NCBI GenBank assembly: GCA_027579435.1
Contig: JANBPK010000806.1
Location: forward strand, 519,194-583,193
Reading direction: 5' to 3'
Length of the DNA: 64,000 bases
DNA from: Candolleomyces eurysporus
Taxonomy: Eukaryota; Basidiomycota; Agaricomycetes; Agaricales; Psathyrellaceae
Part shown: positions 1 to 11,978 of the stretch, piece after piece
Position numbering within the stretch: the stretch's first letter is position 1
Layout: each line of letters begins with the position of its first letter
Notes under the pieces: generated by a model
The model's input: only the letters and a program-made list of their open reading frames with translations
Databases searched by the model: none
Told to the model about the DNA's origin: nothing
Program-made: the position numbers and the translations under genes

Positions 1-211
1 AAAAGGTTATGGTGCGAGAGCAACGTGAGTAACTAGGAGTAAAAAGGAAAGAGTTGAAAAAAAAAAGAAAGGTGAGCCAAGGACATTGAATAGAGAACAC
101 CGATTTCTCCGAGCTATCTCGAAGTGGAGTCCGTTGGTATGTATGCAAACGAGATGATCAGCAGAGTTAGAAACGCAGAAACATATAACGAACACTTCGA
201 GTCGGCTAACA

Positions 212-1142
212 TTAGAGAAGAATTAGCGCCGCCATAGAAAATCCGAGAATTTTCATCGCGGGGGCAGCGTAACGACTCGCACTGCCTGCTAGTGGAGTCA
301 GAGTCGGTAGTGGTTTGGAAGTGGTAGATGAAGGTAGCGAGGTTGATACAACTTCGGTAGGAGTCGCTGTAACGTTGGGTCCACGGGTGAAGAAGTTCCC
401 CGCAATAGGATCTCCTAAGCCCAAGGCTTCCGCGAATGATGACACGTTGAATTTGAATCTGGGATCCTCTAAAGTATTTGCGAAATAGTTCGCCGCTGCC
501 GTGTCAAAATTTGAAGGTTGTGGGTAAGCGAGGAGAACGTATCTAGAAGTTTAATAGAAACCATGAGAACGAGAGAGAAACGCAGAATGCTTGTGACAAA
601 CCGATGGGGCTCAGAGCCTGCTTGAGGTCGGGGCTCCCAATATCTGAAGAAGTGCTCGGTGGTGTTCCTAAGCATTGAGCCCGACGAGCCCAAGGTGAAG
701 TTGCCTCCCAGAAGATGTATAACTTGCGAGATACTGGTGTTGACTCGAGGTCTTGGCGAGTCAGGATCCACCATTATCAGCACAAAGTTTCCGTAGCTCT
801 CTAAAGCTGTAGTATTATCCGCAACCAAGAAGTACTCGGGTTCCAACTGCGTTTCTTTACTCAATACCACCGATTCGGTCAATGCAGATCGTTACTACAT
901 AAAGTCGAAAACTTACGATTCACGGACAACAGTTCGCCCGGCACAGGTGTTATTTTTTGATTTGATGCATCAGAGAATGTCATGTTCAAGAAGGCGGAGG
1001 GAGTGAAGGTCGCAAGAACATCTGGGACCACTCTCTCATCGGCGAAGGATTGGATAACGTCGCTCAATAATTCCGAGATTGATTGAGACGCTGCGAGAGA
1101 GAAGAAGCAAAAGGCAGCGAGGAGAGGGAACATCACTGGCAA
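212..1142 (-). CDS. secreted, probably GPI-anchored PEBP-like protein
   Basis: Three exons read from 1142 down to 212: about 1142-917, 854-602 and 542-212, giving about 269 aa. The start is the Met before a hydrophobic signal peptide ending near SLAAS. The middle exon holds phosphatidylethanolamine-binding protein hallmarks: VDPDSPRP, the IHLLGG segment, and HRYV rebuilt exactly across the second splice. The C-terminus is Ser/Thr/Pro-rich and ends in a short hydrophobic tail (ILGFSMAALILL), as in GPI-anchored proteins. PEBPs bind anionic ligands or inhibit proteases and kinases; secreted fungal versions have no settled role. The family call is firm. The acceptor of intron 1 is inferred from phase, and the wall or membrane location is inferred from both ends of the protein. 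Confidence 0.75.
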
Positions 1143-1610
1143 AGGGTGCGATGGTGCCTTCAGGCATCATCGTGGGTTTCGTTTTATATGCAAAGCGGGT
1201 AGTGGAATGCAGCTTACAGACTAAGATTTGAAATGGAAGGCGACGTCCATGGTTTGGAAGAAGGTAAGTTGGCCCAGCTATCCGCGATTTATTAAATCGC
1301 CAAGATGCGACTAGTCTAGTCAACCGCTGGGCCTCGGACTCTGAAACGAGCAAATGGCTCGGAGCGTAACTGAGCATTGGAGTTACGTTGGCATGCGCTG
1401 GAAAAGCGGATACTCCATCTCATTACCAAAAAAGAACTCGGGGATCTTTGGAGAGCAATACAGCTTCACACCGAGCCTGCGATAAAAGCGAGAAACGAGG
1501 ATGCTATTAGGGCATGCTTCTAAACTCCATGTTATCCACCGGGACGTAAAGAGGAAGGGAGAACGTACGTACATGACTGCAACGAAGAGTGGGGCAGCAT
1601 ACGAGTATAC
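1143..1610. other. intergenic region, no gene seen
   Basis: This stretch lies between the 5' end of the PEBP-like gene and the 3' end of the LCL2-like gene, both on the minus strand. It should hold the PEBP promoter. Open frames here have no recognisable motif and overlap neighbours, so I do not call a gene. Confidence 0.5.
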
Positions 1611-2011
1611 TCAAACCCCCTTCTTCATCAACCGCTCGATTTTCGAGCAGTCCGTGCCGCCTCGGACGCAAACGACGGCAGCTTCGTGTGGGTCCGAGAC
1701 TTGAGAACTACTAGGGATGAGGCATTTCACATCCTGCACATCGGGGCAAGGGCATTCTGAGGGCCGAGAAACGCAGTCAAGGGTCCCAGGACACAGATAT
1801 TGAGAGCATGGGACTAGAGGACCAGAGACATTCAGTATTAGATCAGGGGGTCCAGCTAGAACTACGAACCGCTCTCGGAAAATGAAGCCCATTGAGAGGA
1901 GCCTGATCTCTGTTGTTGTTGCTGCTGTTGTCCAAAGAAATCTCCGAAAAATTGGAATTGGGCCGAGGCGATTCCAAAGAAAGCACAGAGCAGAAAGAGG
2001 ACAGAGCGCAT
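1611..2011 (-). CDS. LCL2: LCL2-like secreted/ER small protein
   Basis: Two exons, 2011-1870 and 1813-1611, encode about 114 aa. The Met at 2011 begins a clear signal peptide ([13 protein letters not shown]). A short Gln run follows, then the Cys-rich core [14 protein letters not shown] and [11 protein letters not shown], and finally AVVCVRGG. This order (signal peptide, polyQ, paired Cys motifs) and the length match the fungal LCL2 (long chronological lifespan 2) family, linked in yeast to ER-associated degradation. The join across the 56-nt intron rebuilds the conserved SVPCSQ stretch, which supports the splice. A Met 99 nt further upstream is in frame but would hide the signal peptide. Confidence 0.8.
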
Positions 2012-2500
2012 TGTCAATGACTTTAAGGAACGTATAAAGGAAAGGGGGACTTGATATGATGATTGTCGTGTCGCAAGGCTGATCACGTTACCTACCTCGC
2101 CACGTTGCACAAAATTAAACGATGTTCAACATCTACCGCATTTGTCCTCGAGCCAAAATTCCAACGAAATCAACGCGATATTGTATCCAAGATGATTGTA
2201 TATAAGGGCCTAACACCTAAACAATCGCTGGACCATTGACATGACATATAGGACTAGGTAAAAGAATCAAGATAGTACATGAGTGAAGGTCGTAAATGGT
2301 ACAGATCCAATGGTGGACTCAAAGAGAGAACGGGTGCTTGGGGCTATAGAGATGATATGGCAAAAGATTGGGATAGATAGAATAGATTATTTGCGGCGAG
2401 AAGATAGAAAATGAGGATGATGGGTAATGGCAATGCAGCACGTCCGAATGAAGACCAAAATGCAAAAGACGAACCCAGAACCTGAGTACAATAAACACTC
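2012..2500. other. intergenic region, no gene seen
   Basis: Promoter side of the LCL2-like gene and 3' flank of the next minus-strand gene. I see no motif-bearing frame, tRNA or repeat here. Confidence 0.5.
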
Positions 2501-3358
2501 CTACCCGACCAGACCATCGCCACCGCCGTGCGTGTGCCACGACGATGGATCAGGATCGCTGTCGTCCGACAGAGCCAAAGGCGAAGGACGGTAAAACCCA
2601 TAGCTTGAGGATAGGTCGATGGTGTCGTCCGCGAACCCGTTACCGAAAATCTTCTTCTGGTTGACGGGGAAGGTAGGTATGGCGTCGGCTGTCATCCGCT
2701 GCTTTCCTTTGGACGGAGAGGCAGACTTGGTGTGGAATTCGGCGAACAGGGAGGTGAGTTTGCGGATTTCACGCGGTGGCACGTCGTTTTCTTTGTCTGT
2801 TTCCGCGTCTGAGTCTGAGAGGGGTTCGTCCTCTGTCCATGTTTCATCACACCGGGACACGACGTCGTAGGGATCGCGATAGACGTCAAATCCAGGATAG
2901 TGCTCCGATTGTGGGTCGGCCAATGGCGGCAGCTCGCGGGGAAGCTTTTCAAAGAAAAGGGGGTGCGGAGGTACGCCTCGGGAGCGCGTTGGGTTTGAGC
3001 TAGGTCCGGAAAGGGTGAGACGGGGAACAGGAGGGGGTGGCATTGCGCTGGTGCTCGGTATGCTCAGCTCCGGGGATGCCGCGAGATGGCTGGGGGCGGG
3101 GGCTCGAGACCTGGGTGTGCTGTCTACATCGCGGGGAGGCTGCTTGACACCACTGAAGTCGAGGACGCGGGCAGGACTGTTTGGGCCTGCGAGGACGGCA
3201 GCATAGTCGACGGGGGGAGCATCGAGGGCGCGGCGCTTGGGGCGGAGGGGACTGTGGCCTGGGCTGGTGGAGGGGGAGAGGGGCCGTTTGTTGTGGTTAG
3301 GGTTCACTGGGAGAAAGGGGCGGAGGGGCAGCTCCTGCAGAGGGCCAGGACGACTCAT
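2501..3358 (-). CDS. disordered Ser/Pro-rich protein with CDK-site and KEN-type motifs
   Basis: A single exon encodes 285 aa. No enzyme fold is recognised. The protein is rich in Pro, Ser and charged residues and is probably disordered. Near the N-terminus, HSPLRPKRR combines a full CDK consensus (S-P-x-R) with a basic nuclear-localisation-like patch, and several other SP/TP sites are present (SPSTSP, STPRS). Around residue 190, DKENDVPP contains a KEN tripeptide, the recognition signal used by APC/C-Cdh1. The best guess is a nuclear, cell-cycle-regulated protein, from motifs alone. It is codirectional with and 180 bp from the RPA1 stop. Confidence 0.65.
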   Translation of the reverse strand: MSRPGPLQELPLRPFLPVNPNHNKRPLSPSTSPGHSPLRPKRRALDAPPVDYAAVLAGPNSPARVLDFSGVKQPPRDVDSTPRSRAPAPSHLAASPELSIPSTSAMPPPPVPRLTLSGPSSNPTRSRGVPPHPLFFEKLPRELPPLADPQSEHYPGFDVYRDPYDVVSRCDETWTEDEPLSDSDAETDKENDVPPREIRKLTSLFAEFHTKSASPSKGKQRMTADAIPTFPVNQKKIFGNGFADDTIDLSSSYGFYRPSPLALSDDSDPDPSSWHTHGGGDGLVG

Positions 3359-3538
3359 GGGTAGCAGAGAACCAGAGGGCGCAGATTCGCGGGGCGGCTT
3401 AAGAGGATGTTGCGGACAAAAATCAAAATTCCAAAATTACTATCGAACAAGGCCCGCCCAATGCCGCGTGGCAAACATGTCACGTTCGCGTGACGTCACG
3501 CGTCGAACTCGTCACGCTATCTTTGCTTTGTCTACCAC

Positions 3539-6500
3539 TTACGCCCCCGTCTTCATCATAACATCAAANTACTCCCGTGCCGGTTGCATTCGGCCGCCCC
3601 AGCACTATGTTCCCCGACGGCGTCTTCAGATCGTCGTAGTCTCCGTACAGCGTCGCGTCCGACAGGAACGCCGCAGTCGTCTCGTACGATGCCTTCAGCA
3701 GCGGCGACGGGTTCGTCGAGATCCCTTTGCGGTTGAACGGCTTGTATCCTCCATCAAACGTCTAGCAGATAGACTCGTATCAGCTCGGCGATTTTCGATC
3801 CTGACAGCCACTCACCATGTAGTCAGCAATCAGTTCCAGATGTCGACGATCCACCTGGATGCTGTAAGCTGCGAAGACGCCTCCCACCTCCTTCAGAATT
3901 GCCGCACGGGCCATCTCGACGCCATATGTCTTGAGGATCGCATAGATGTCGTTCGAGTAGATGTCGTCTTCCTCCAGAATACTCTCCTCTGCGCTCGCAG
4001 AAAACTCCCACATTCCTCGCAAGTTGGAACCGTTTGTCGTCAGCTAGACGGTAGCCACTCGTCCATTAGCCGTCGGCTATCCCATTGTGCGAGTCAACGC
4101 ACCTTGATCAGCGGCTCAACGCCCTTCTTGTTGTCTTCCTTTGACTGGAAGCAATCTGCGATTCCCGGGATTTCGCGAATAATGGCCGCTCGACAGGTTC
4201 GCTCAACAATGCCAACAAAGAGAAGCTTGGGCATATCAGGTCGGAACTGGAGAACACCCCCTTGTCAACTTTAACCCCGATGAAATAAAGGAACGCTTCT
4301 TACCTCAACCTGGAATGTGCACTTCGCTTCGTCAAAGTCAAAGGAGACGGCATGTGGAAGATGCCCCTGGAAGATGTCCGAAGTTTTGGAAACCAATTGT
4401 TTGAAGCTAAGCTGCTTTTTGTCCAACCGCGCCGTTTTCCGTTGTCCTTCGTCCGCACTGCCATCGTCCGAAGCATAGGCGGCCTCGATCTCGGCATCAT
4501 TGAAAGCCTCAGCGTCACTATCCTCATCGTCATCGCTCTCATACGTCGCCTGCTGCTTCTTCTGCCTGGCTCTCTTCTCGTCGTCAGCGTCACCATCACC
4601 AGCTTCACTCTCTTCGTCGGCACCCCTCTTTTTCCTTCCACCTCCTTCACCTTCGTCTTCCGCATCATCGTCGTTCCCTCCTTCCCTAGATCGAACAGTC
4701 TTGCCTTTCCCGAGCTCGGCTATCTGCCCTTTAAGATCAGCGTCCAACCTCTTGAGTTCATTCTGAAGCTCCTTCTTCAGAATCAAAGGGAACCTGGTCG
4801 CAAAGACCGCCAAAATATCCGAGGGCCCCACATCGTGCTCAGCCATGTACTCGTCCTTCGGGAAGAATTGAATCTCCACCGTAAACTGCGTTCGCCGTGC
4901 CTCGCCTTGGACCCTCAGCTGCTCATGCACAGTCACCCTTTCAACGAGCTGCGACAGTGTGACTCTGCTCGCCCGCTTGCAGAACATGTCGACGTCCTCT
5001 GCGGCAGTACCAGGCCTGATCTTCATCGTCATCGAAGGCGTTTTTGGTTTTTGCGAGGCTGTCATAACAATCTCACGAAGTCGAGGAATACCCAGCGTGA
5101 CATTAGCAGCACCGTGACCTAGACCGCAAAATTTTAAATGATTAGCCATTAATCAAAAAACTCCCATACGTACCAGCGAAATGGAAAGTGTTGAGGGTCA
5201 TTTGAGTGGACGGTTCTCCAACACTATTCCGCTCAGTCAGAAGATCATCATTAAAAAATAAAAACAACAGCTCACCCTTGGGACGCCAAAAGACCAACCG
5301 CCTCACCAGGCTCCACCAAACTCCTCATATACTTCACGTTCATCAACAGACGGAAATTCTGAGGATGCAGCAACGCCCTTCGAGTCTGGAATGGACGATC
5401 GCCATCCGTCTCTCCCAGTAGATGATCGGGGTTCGCATCAATGTACTGATTGACTGCAGTGGCGAATGCCTCAGACGTGCTTCCCAGATACCGACTCGGG
5501 CTGTGTAGTGACAGGACAGGGTCATACTTGTCCCTCTTCGCAGGTTTGTTCTTGTTCGGCCTGTCCAAAGACTTCTTGAGAACCTTCTTCATGTACGACG
5601 AAGCCGTAGTCTGATCCACAACTCCCTGGATGTTGACGGGTTTCAGCTTCCGCGCGACCGAGATCTGGTTCTGGGCAATGAACGAGAACTGCTGGATGTG
5701 CTTCTGCTTGGTCACATCGAGCGCGTCTCCACCATACACGAACTGGTACACGGAGTTATCGCTGCCCCGGACGGTATGGTCGTAATGCACTCGAATCCCT
5801 TCCAGGTGCTTGATAAGACAACGTTGCAGGTACCCGGAACGAGACGTCTTGACAGCGGTATCAATGAGACCTTCTCGGCCTGCCATACAATGGAAGTAGA
5901 ACTCTTGCGGCTTGATACCTGTCAAGAAACGGCTCGCGACATATCCGCCGGCAATGGCCCTGGTTTCGAAAGGTTTGAAAGAAGGAAGCGTCTTCCCGCT
6001 AACCATAACGGGCACACGTCGGCCTTCCAATTCCTGTTGTCCGAGGGAGCACGAAATCTGTCTTGCGTTAACGGCAGATCCCTTGGCACCAGAAAGCGTC
6101 ATCGTTTGCATGTGGTTCTGGGGGAATTTCCGGAGGAGTTCGTTGGGCAAGCAGGCATCGGAGATGGAAGAAGTGAGTTTGGAGAGTTTGGTCTTGACCG
6201 TCACGTCCAGTCCAGCCATCTTGTTGTCGTCGCGGAGTACGGTTTCCAGGAGGCCCCGCAATTGCGCAGGAACTTCTTCCGGTGGTACACCACTGAGCGA
6301 TGGGAAGTTTTCGATGGCACCCTCCGTGCCGAGGTTTCGTCCTTTGTGTATGAGGTCTTTCCGCTTCCGGTCCCCAGTTGGCGTTAGAATAAGGTCGTCC
6401 ATTCGACAAGTGAATGCCCGATGCTGAAGGAACTTTGTGAACAGTCTGCTGAGGATACCCAACAGTTTCCCGGCCACATCGGCACCGTAGAGCTCGTAGA

Positions 6501-9500
6501 CTGAATGAACGAGACCATAGTCGGAAGCACCGAACGCTGCCTTATCCAAAACACCGCAGAGGAGTTCGCCGTCCATGAAGAGGACCTGATCTTCCTTGGA
6601 ATCCTTGCCCCACAATACACCAGGAACCTTAGTCTTCGCCTTGAGATTTAGACCTTCGTAAGGTTTTGGCGTGATGTTCTTCAGGACCGTCGAAATCTGG
6701 TGACCGGATAAGCTTGCGAACTGGACAATATGGTTGAGACATTACATACGATCTGCTTTCCTGTCCAAAGCGGTTTAGGTTTCCATATTGTTGGCGGCAA
6801 CGTGACCAACCGGGAATTCGAGTCACGGTCGTCCTCCGGTCTCAAGGCACCATAGAGAAGCTGGAAGTATTCTTCCCGAGTAAAGAATGCGTCCTGGCTG
6901 GTCATCCAGACACCGGCTACTACATGATCCTGAATGAGACCACGGAGAGGGTTACCAGACGTTGGTACAAGATACTGGTTATCAGTGTTGGCAATAAAGT
7001 AAGACTCGGCGCGAGCAACATGATTTTCTGTGGGAAAGCTGTGAGATAGCCACTGACAGCACCGAACGAGACTACGCACGAGGGAAATGGATGTTCATTT
7101 CTGAAAAGTCATCAGTCAATAACCCGTATGAAAGTTGATATTGTTACGCACCGTCTCCATCGAAATCGGCTGAGTCGAGAGAGAATTAGTCTACATTATA
7201 CTGCTAAGATTACTTAGCAAGCGCACCGTTATATGAGTTACTGTGAAAACCGTGAGCAGTAGCACATCACATAGAAGACTTGACGCATACCAGTTGGCAT
7301 AGTGCATTCGAATAGTCTTTTCACCTTGCAGCACCTTGGCTCGATGTGCCATCATACTAGGCTTATGCAACGTAGGCTGCCGATTGAGGATCAAGATGTC
7401 CCCATCCTGCAGATGCCTGTAAACCTTCTTGTTGACCGCAGGCGTTCGGGTATACAAACCCTTCTTCCCAGTGGTTTGGTCACCTTGAGGGGTCATCAAT
7501 TGGTTCGCAATGGCAGTCCGCTGTTCGACAGTGAGTTTATCCTGCATACCGAAGTATCAGTGTATTAGTTCAACAGACGGAATGTAATGAAGTTACCAAT
7601 GACTGCTGACGGCCATCCTCGTATTCGACCATGCTCGCACCAGGATATCCGTGAGGACCGGTAATTACTCGTTGGCGCATTTCATGGAAGTTGGCTGCGG
7701 TAACAGGTTCGGGGAAGGTCAATTTTCGAGCGAAGACAGGTGGAATTCCGATTTCGTTCGGTTCAATGTTAACCTCTGGTGAGATGACGGAACGCGCTGC
7801 GTAGTTTACACGTTTTCCCTGAGCAAATGCAGATATTAGTAGACGATAAATACGAAAGAAGTTGAGCAGCAGACCATCATATTCTTCCGGAACAGACCCT
7901 CTTTCTTCTCGAGTCCTTGCTTCACACCTGCAGGAGGCAGCTTCCCTTGTCGGACGGGTTGAGGATTTTTATTGCTATCCATGAAGCTATTCACATCGAC
8001 TTGCATCTGGATCAAGCGGTCCAGCAGAGCGCTCATCAACGTTTTCCGGTTCGCTTCATCAAAGCTTTCGCCCTTTGTCGACGCAGCTTTGAGGTCGATG
8101 TTGATGTCTCGTAATCGATAGGCAGTATTCAGAACTCGAGCAAGCAGTTCGTTTTGGGGATGCTCGAAAAGGGTTTCACCCATTTTCGCTGGTGGACGGA
8201 ATCGGGTTGGGGAGACGGGAACGACTTCCAAGAAAAACATGTCTGCGCTTGCGATGGAGAGTTGGTCGGCCGTTACTGGCGCATGAGGGCCATGGCGGCC
8301 AAACAACAAAGAGCACATCACCGTCTCGTTTTTGAACAAACGACGTAAGTGGGCACGGCATTCTTCTGGTGCCATGACACGCTCATTCCTTCCACGAGTG
8401 GTTTTGACTTTTCCATTGGCTGCGCGAGGGAGGTTTTTCTCGGCAGCGTTTTGAGAGGTCTGGCGTTCCTCGTCAGTTTCATCCTCATCCTCATCTACCA
8501 AACTTTCGCCTTCTCCTTCATCCTCTTCAGAGCTCCCGTCTTCATCCATATCAACGTCATCTTGTATTGGTCTACCATTTTGAGCGGAATACGTCGTCGC
8601 CTTTTCTGCAAGAAGGACATCGGGTCGTTTTCGATTAAGTTGGGCTTTCTGCTTCGGAGACAAGTCGTACTCGATGATTTTGGTGTGTCCTTCCTTCCGG
8701 AATGTATAAGCGTGACTAGAATTGCATTGAGTGACGAAGCTTTGACCCCAAAAGCGGCACATACGAATAGCAATCAGCATTTTGGCATTTCTTCATTATT
8801 GAATTGCGAAGGAAGTCCTGGATTATCTCTTTCCGCATCTGGTACGACGTTTCGTTTTTGTAGTCGTCGCGAGTGTTCTTGGTTCGGGATAGATGGATGG
8901 CGACGTAGAGGTTTATTCGAGCCATGAATTGTTCTGGCGTCTCGTCTGGTACGTCGTTGTCCTCTCCGGCCATTTCCACATCTTCGCCCTCCTCCCCTGC
9001 CTTCCCTTTGCCTTTTGAAGAAGGTTTCGTCTGCAGATGGAGATCATCCACACCCGATGCAGCATCAACAAGACCTCTCTCCAACAGTCTGAGCTTGGCC
9101 ATGTATTTCCAAAGCTAAAGAAAGCAATACTCAGGCTGGATTCCCTAGAGACGGGGTTTGGAACGTACCACCGTCCGACTCATTTTGAATTTATGGCAAA
9201 ACATGCAGCATCCACGCAGAAGGTTGTACATGTTCCCCATGAACAAGGGATGGAAAACAGGTGCGGGCAATTCTATATGCCCAAAATGCCCGGGGCATGT
9301 GAAGTAGGTCAGATGGCAAGTCGCGCAGCTAAAATTGGTTCAGTAAGCTGCCAGACCACGACGACCTTTCACGCACATATCTGAACGATCGTGGGGACCC
9401 AAAGCAGGGTCATACAGCCCTCCAATATTCGGTCTGTTCAGATCATCGAGCAGGACGGGGTTGACAATTTGTTTGACGGATATCCGTCGGATGTCCTCCG

Positions 9501-9561
9501 CTGACAAGAAGGAAAACGAGATGGCGGAGACTGTTGCAGGCAGTGAGTGGGCGACGTTCAT
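3539..9561 (-). CDS. RPA190: DNA-directed RNA polymerase I largest subunit (RPA1/RPA190)
   Basis: About 16 exons from the Met at 9561 to TAA at 3539-3541, roughly 1,700 aa. It is the catalytic subunit for rRNA synthesis in the nucleolus. The clamp zinc motif (CATC...CPGHFGH) lies near 9300, and [11 protein letters not shown] near 7360. The catalytic Mg-binding NADFDGDEMN is near 7090-7235, split over microexons. GAKGS near 6100 and the trigger-loop region ([20 protein letters not shown]) near 5830-5890 follow, and the C-terminal cleft ends at [17 protein letters not shown] long acidic insert typical of Pol I lies at about 4440-4710. A spurious N at 3569 breaks the last exon; without it the frame runs to the stop. 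Large antisense open frames across this gene are shadows. Confidence 0.95.
7027..7291 (-). other. chain of three microexons encoding the RPA1 active site
   Basis: Between the exon ending at 7291 and the exon starting at 7027 lie exons of 14 nt (7240-7227), 18 nt (7169-7152) and 21 nt (7100-7080), separated by GT...AG introns of 50, 57, 51 and 52 nt. Joined, they read HYANCNSYNADFDGDEMN and then IHFPQNHVARAE with no frame break, which is the universal polymerase metal A site. Confidence 0.88.
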
Positions 9562-9720
9562 GGTGGTGGTATTAGATTGAGAGGGGAGAGACTATTGAGT
9601 CGTGCATAAAGGCAACAACTTTCAAGTTTCAATATCAAAGTTCGTCTCCTCTTTACTTTTTTTGAGCACGTGAACTCTCATCAAAATTACATCACTTAAA
9701 TTACACGCGGTTCACTATAG

Positions 9721-10894
9721 CTATCGTCCATGTCTGCTCATCGTCCTCGACACTCCAGGCTTCCCAGACTTCACCTTCTGAGCCATTTCTGACACTAAAT
9801 TCGCTATCAACCCGTTGTACGTCTCCGAATCCTGCTGCAACGCATCCCGCGACTGCAGCAAGTAGGTAAGGACGTTAGATGTGCCTGCCGTTTGCATCTT
9901 CAGGTCTGTCAGGATTCGTTCGAGGTTGGGTAGTGGCTGCATCGTCAAATATTCTATACATAGAGCATGAATAATATTGCCACAACTTCTTCAGGGGTAG
10001 CAGCTCACCTGGATCGAGCTCCAAGAGCCTGTTTATCTTCGAGGTGTCAAGCACTGGTTTCGGCCCAAACTGGGCAACAATATTGCTTTGAGGCCCACCA
10101 ACGGGCTGAGGTGTGCCAGAACGAGAAGGGTGGTTGGATCCACTAGGGGAATTCCTGAATCCGCGTTCTGGGGGAGCGGACATAGGTCGGGTCCGGATTT
10201 CCAATGTCGGTAAAGGCTTGCCATTGGCCTTTGGCAAGACTTCGTCGAGGTTAACTGGAATCCCGAGCGAGATTAGGTGCTGGCGTCGTATTCGAGATCG
10301 GGTCCAATTCGTTGGTCTCGTAGATGAGGGTGCTTGTAAGAGTAGCTTGTGCATTTGGCGACTACGACTTATGTTAGGCGTGCTTCAATAAAATGAACAG
10401 CTACGAACTCACCTCGAAGGATTCACTAATATCTGGCCTACCCCCTCCACCTCTCGCATTGGGTCATCTGTTGTGATTCTTGAGATATCTTCAGTTGCCC
10501 ATATCGGATTCAGCGTATCGTACACTTCCTCCTGAATGTCTTGATACGAAGAGGTTGGGTCGAGTTGGATGGGCTTCCATGATCTGTGAAAGGAGGGACC
10601 GGCAACTGCTATTGGATCTTGGAAGACAGCATTTTGAAAAGCGGATTCAGGTGCAATATCGGCGGCCTCTTCAAAGTCTTCAAAATCGCCAAAGTCATCG
10701 TCCTTGGCCTCAAACTGCGCATTGTCGACGGGAGGCCCAAAGTCGTCAAAGTCATTAAACGGGGCGTCATCAAAATCGTCCTCTAGTGTGAGGGGTGCTG
10801 GTGGCTTTCGCTTTGGCTCTGATGGCGGTGCAGGCTTTTCCAGAGCTGGTTCAGGTGTTGCCCAGACTGAAGCGCCAAAGAGATCGTCGTCCAT
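9721..10894 (-). CDS. AP-1 accessory-like protein (Laa2/DUF5102-like)
   Basis: Three exons (10894-about 10412, about 10363-10015, and about 9956-9721) give roughly 350 aa. The N-terminal third is acidic and carries repeated FGDF/DDF-type peptides (DDFGDFEDFEE, FDDFGPP), like gamma-ear-binding motifs of clathrin adaptor partners. The centre has RRQHLISLGIPVNLDEVLP, the most conserved-looking block, and the C-terminus has a predicted coiled coil with LERILTDLKMQ. This order resembles fungal DUF5102/Laa2 proteins that assist AP-1 at the trans-Golgi. The assignment rests on motifs only. It is divergent from the RRN11-like gene, sharing about 146 bp of promoter. Confidence 0.55.
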
Positions 10895-11040
10895 GATTAC
10901 AGTGAGGAATAACGCGAGTGTAGTGCTGCATGGATACCTGTGCCCAACCTGGTTGTTGCAAAGGTTGGAGTTTGCTGGTGTTTGCTAGTGACCTCCGGCG
11001 ATTTTGATGCAAGCTTTCCTCCGCTCCGCCAGAAGGTGAA

Positions 11041-11973
11041 ATGCACTCCTCCTCCCCCGTCGATCACAATTTCATATTTGCATCCCTCGGATCGAAAACA
11101 CCCACCACTACGAGGAAAGTACACATTCATCGACTAAACGATATCTTCCATCTCAGCCTTCAGAGGCAAGACTTTCAGCGCGCAAGCCGAGCCTGGGCCA
11201 TTCTCGCAAGATGCAAAGAATTCGACTGGATGTCCATGTGGATGTCCGGGTTGTTGCTTCTTCGAGGAGATCTACCGAAAGACGTGCCTTTTGAAAAACT
11301 GGAATTTCTTCGTACGATGATGCTGCAAAATACTCGCGAGGTTCTTACTTTTCCCCCTGTATCCGAGTCCAACGGCTAAGTTGCACTCTCATCATAGCGC
11401 GAAGTTATTCTTCAGGAACTACTGTTCGGCTTGATACTTCGCGGAGAACACAGAGAAGCGCTTAATCAGCTGGAACTGTAAGGCCCTCATTATCATTGTT
11501 GTTTCCATGCGCCCTACTCAAGCACGGCAGATATCTACCGGCTTTCCCTTACCACGATAACCCCACATTACATACTTATGCGGGGTTGCTATCACTGTAT
11601 CTTGCGCAACCGTCTCCAGATTCAGGTGAGAAATGTATGTTGAAGGCTCCATTACCTCTTGCCGACACTATCTTGCGCAGTGACTTCCGCCTTCGACCCC
11701 ATTCTACTGCGCGATGCACAAGCACATCTGGACCAAGCCAAGAAGCTAGATCCAGAAAANCGTCGTGGCTACAACCTTCCTCGCAAAGGTATTCTCCCCC
11801 ATCGCATTCTCATTCTCTCTCCTAGCTAAATCTCGTCACATATGTAGATAATACTACTTGAAGCAGCCCAAAAGCTCGCCTCGTCTTCCCAAGCTCTCGC
11901 GGAATCCGATGACGAGATCGAGATGCGGAATGCAGATTTGACAAGTCCAAGAGCAAAACGAACACGCATTTAA
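11041..11973 (+). CDS. RRN11: RRN11-like RNA polymerase I core factor subunit
   Basis: Five exons from ATG 11041 to TAA 11971-11973, about 250 aa. The first exon contains HIHRLNDIFHLSLQRQDF and RASRAWAILARCKEFDW, the helical signature I associate with the Rrn11 family, which recruits Pol I to the rDNA promoter. Later exons give TPR-like helices (YLPAFPYHDNPTLHTYAGLL, AKKLDPENVVATTFLAK) and a basic tail (RAKRTRI). The N at 11760 must be dropped to read ENVVATTF, which fits the repeat and the next exon phase. The stop lies only 5 bp from the RIX1 stop on the other strand. Confidence 0.65.
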
Positions 11974-11978
11974 ACCGA

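Noticed and set aside
3237..4274. 345-codon plus-strand frame over the end of RPA1
   Set aside because: It is antisense to conserved Pol I exons, contains an N, and has no motif of its own.
4352..5122. 256-codon plus-strand frame
   Set aside because: Antisense shadow of the acidic insert and C-terminal part of RPA1; composition is explained by complementing GAN codons.
5698..6427. two long plus-strand frames
   Set aside because: They lie wholly opposite the RPA1 funnel and trigger-loop coding exon.
6697..6749. a 29-nt intron ending at TTGTCCAG in RPA1
   Set aside because: It would insert unconserved residues; the later CACCAG acceptor gives a normal 53-nt intron and the conserved GKQIISTVLKN.
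8349..8927. 192-codon hydrophobic plus-strand frame
   Set aside because: Opposite RPA1 exons; the apparent membrane segments come from complementing charged codons.
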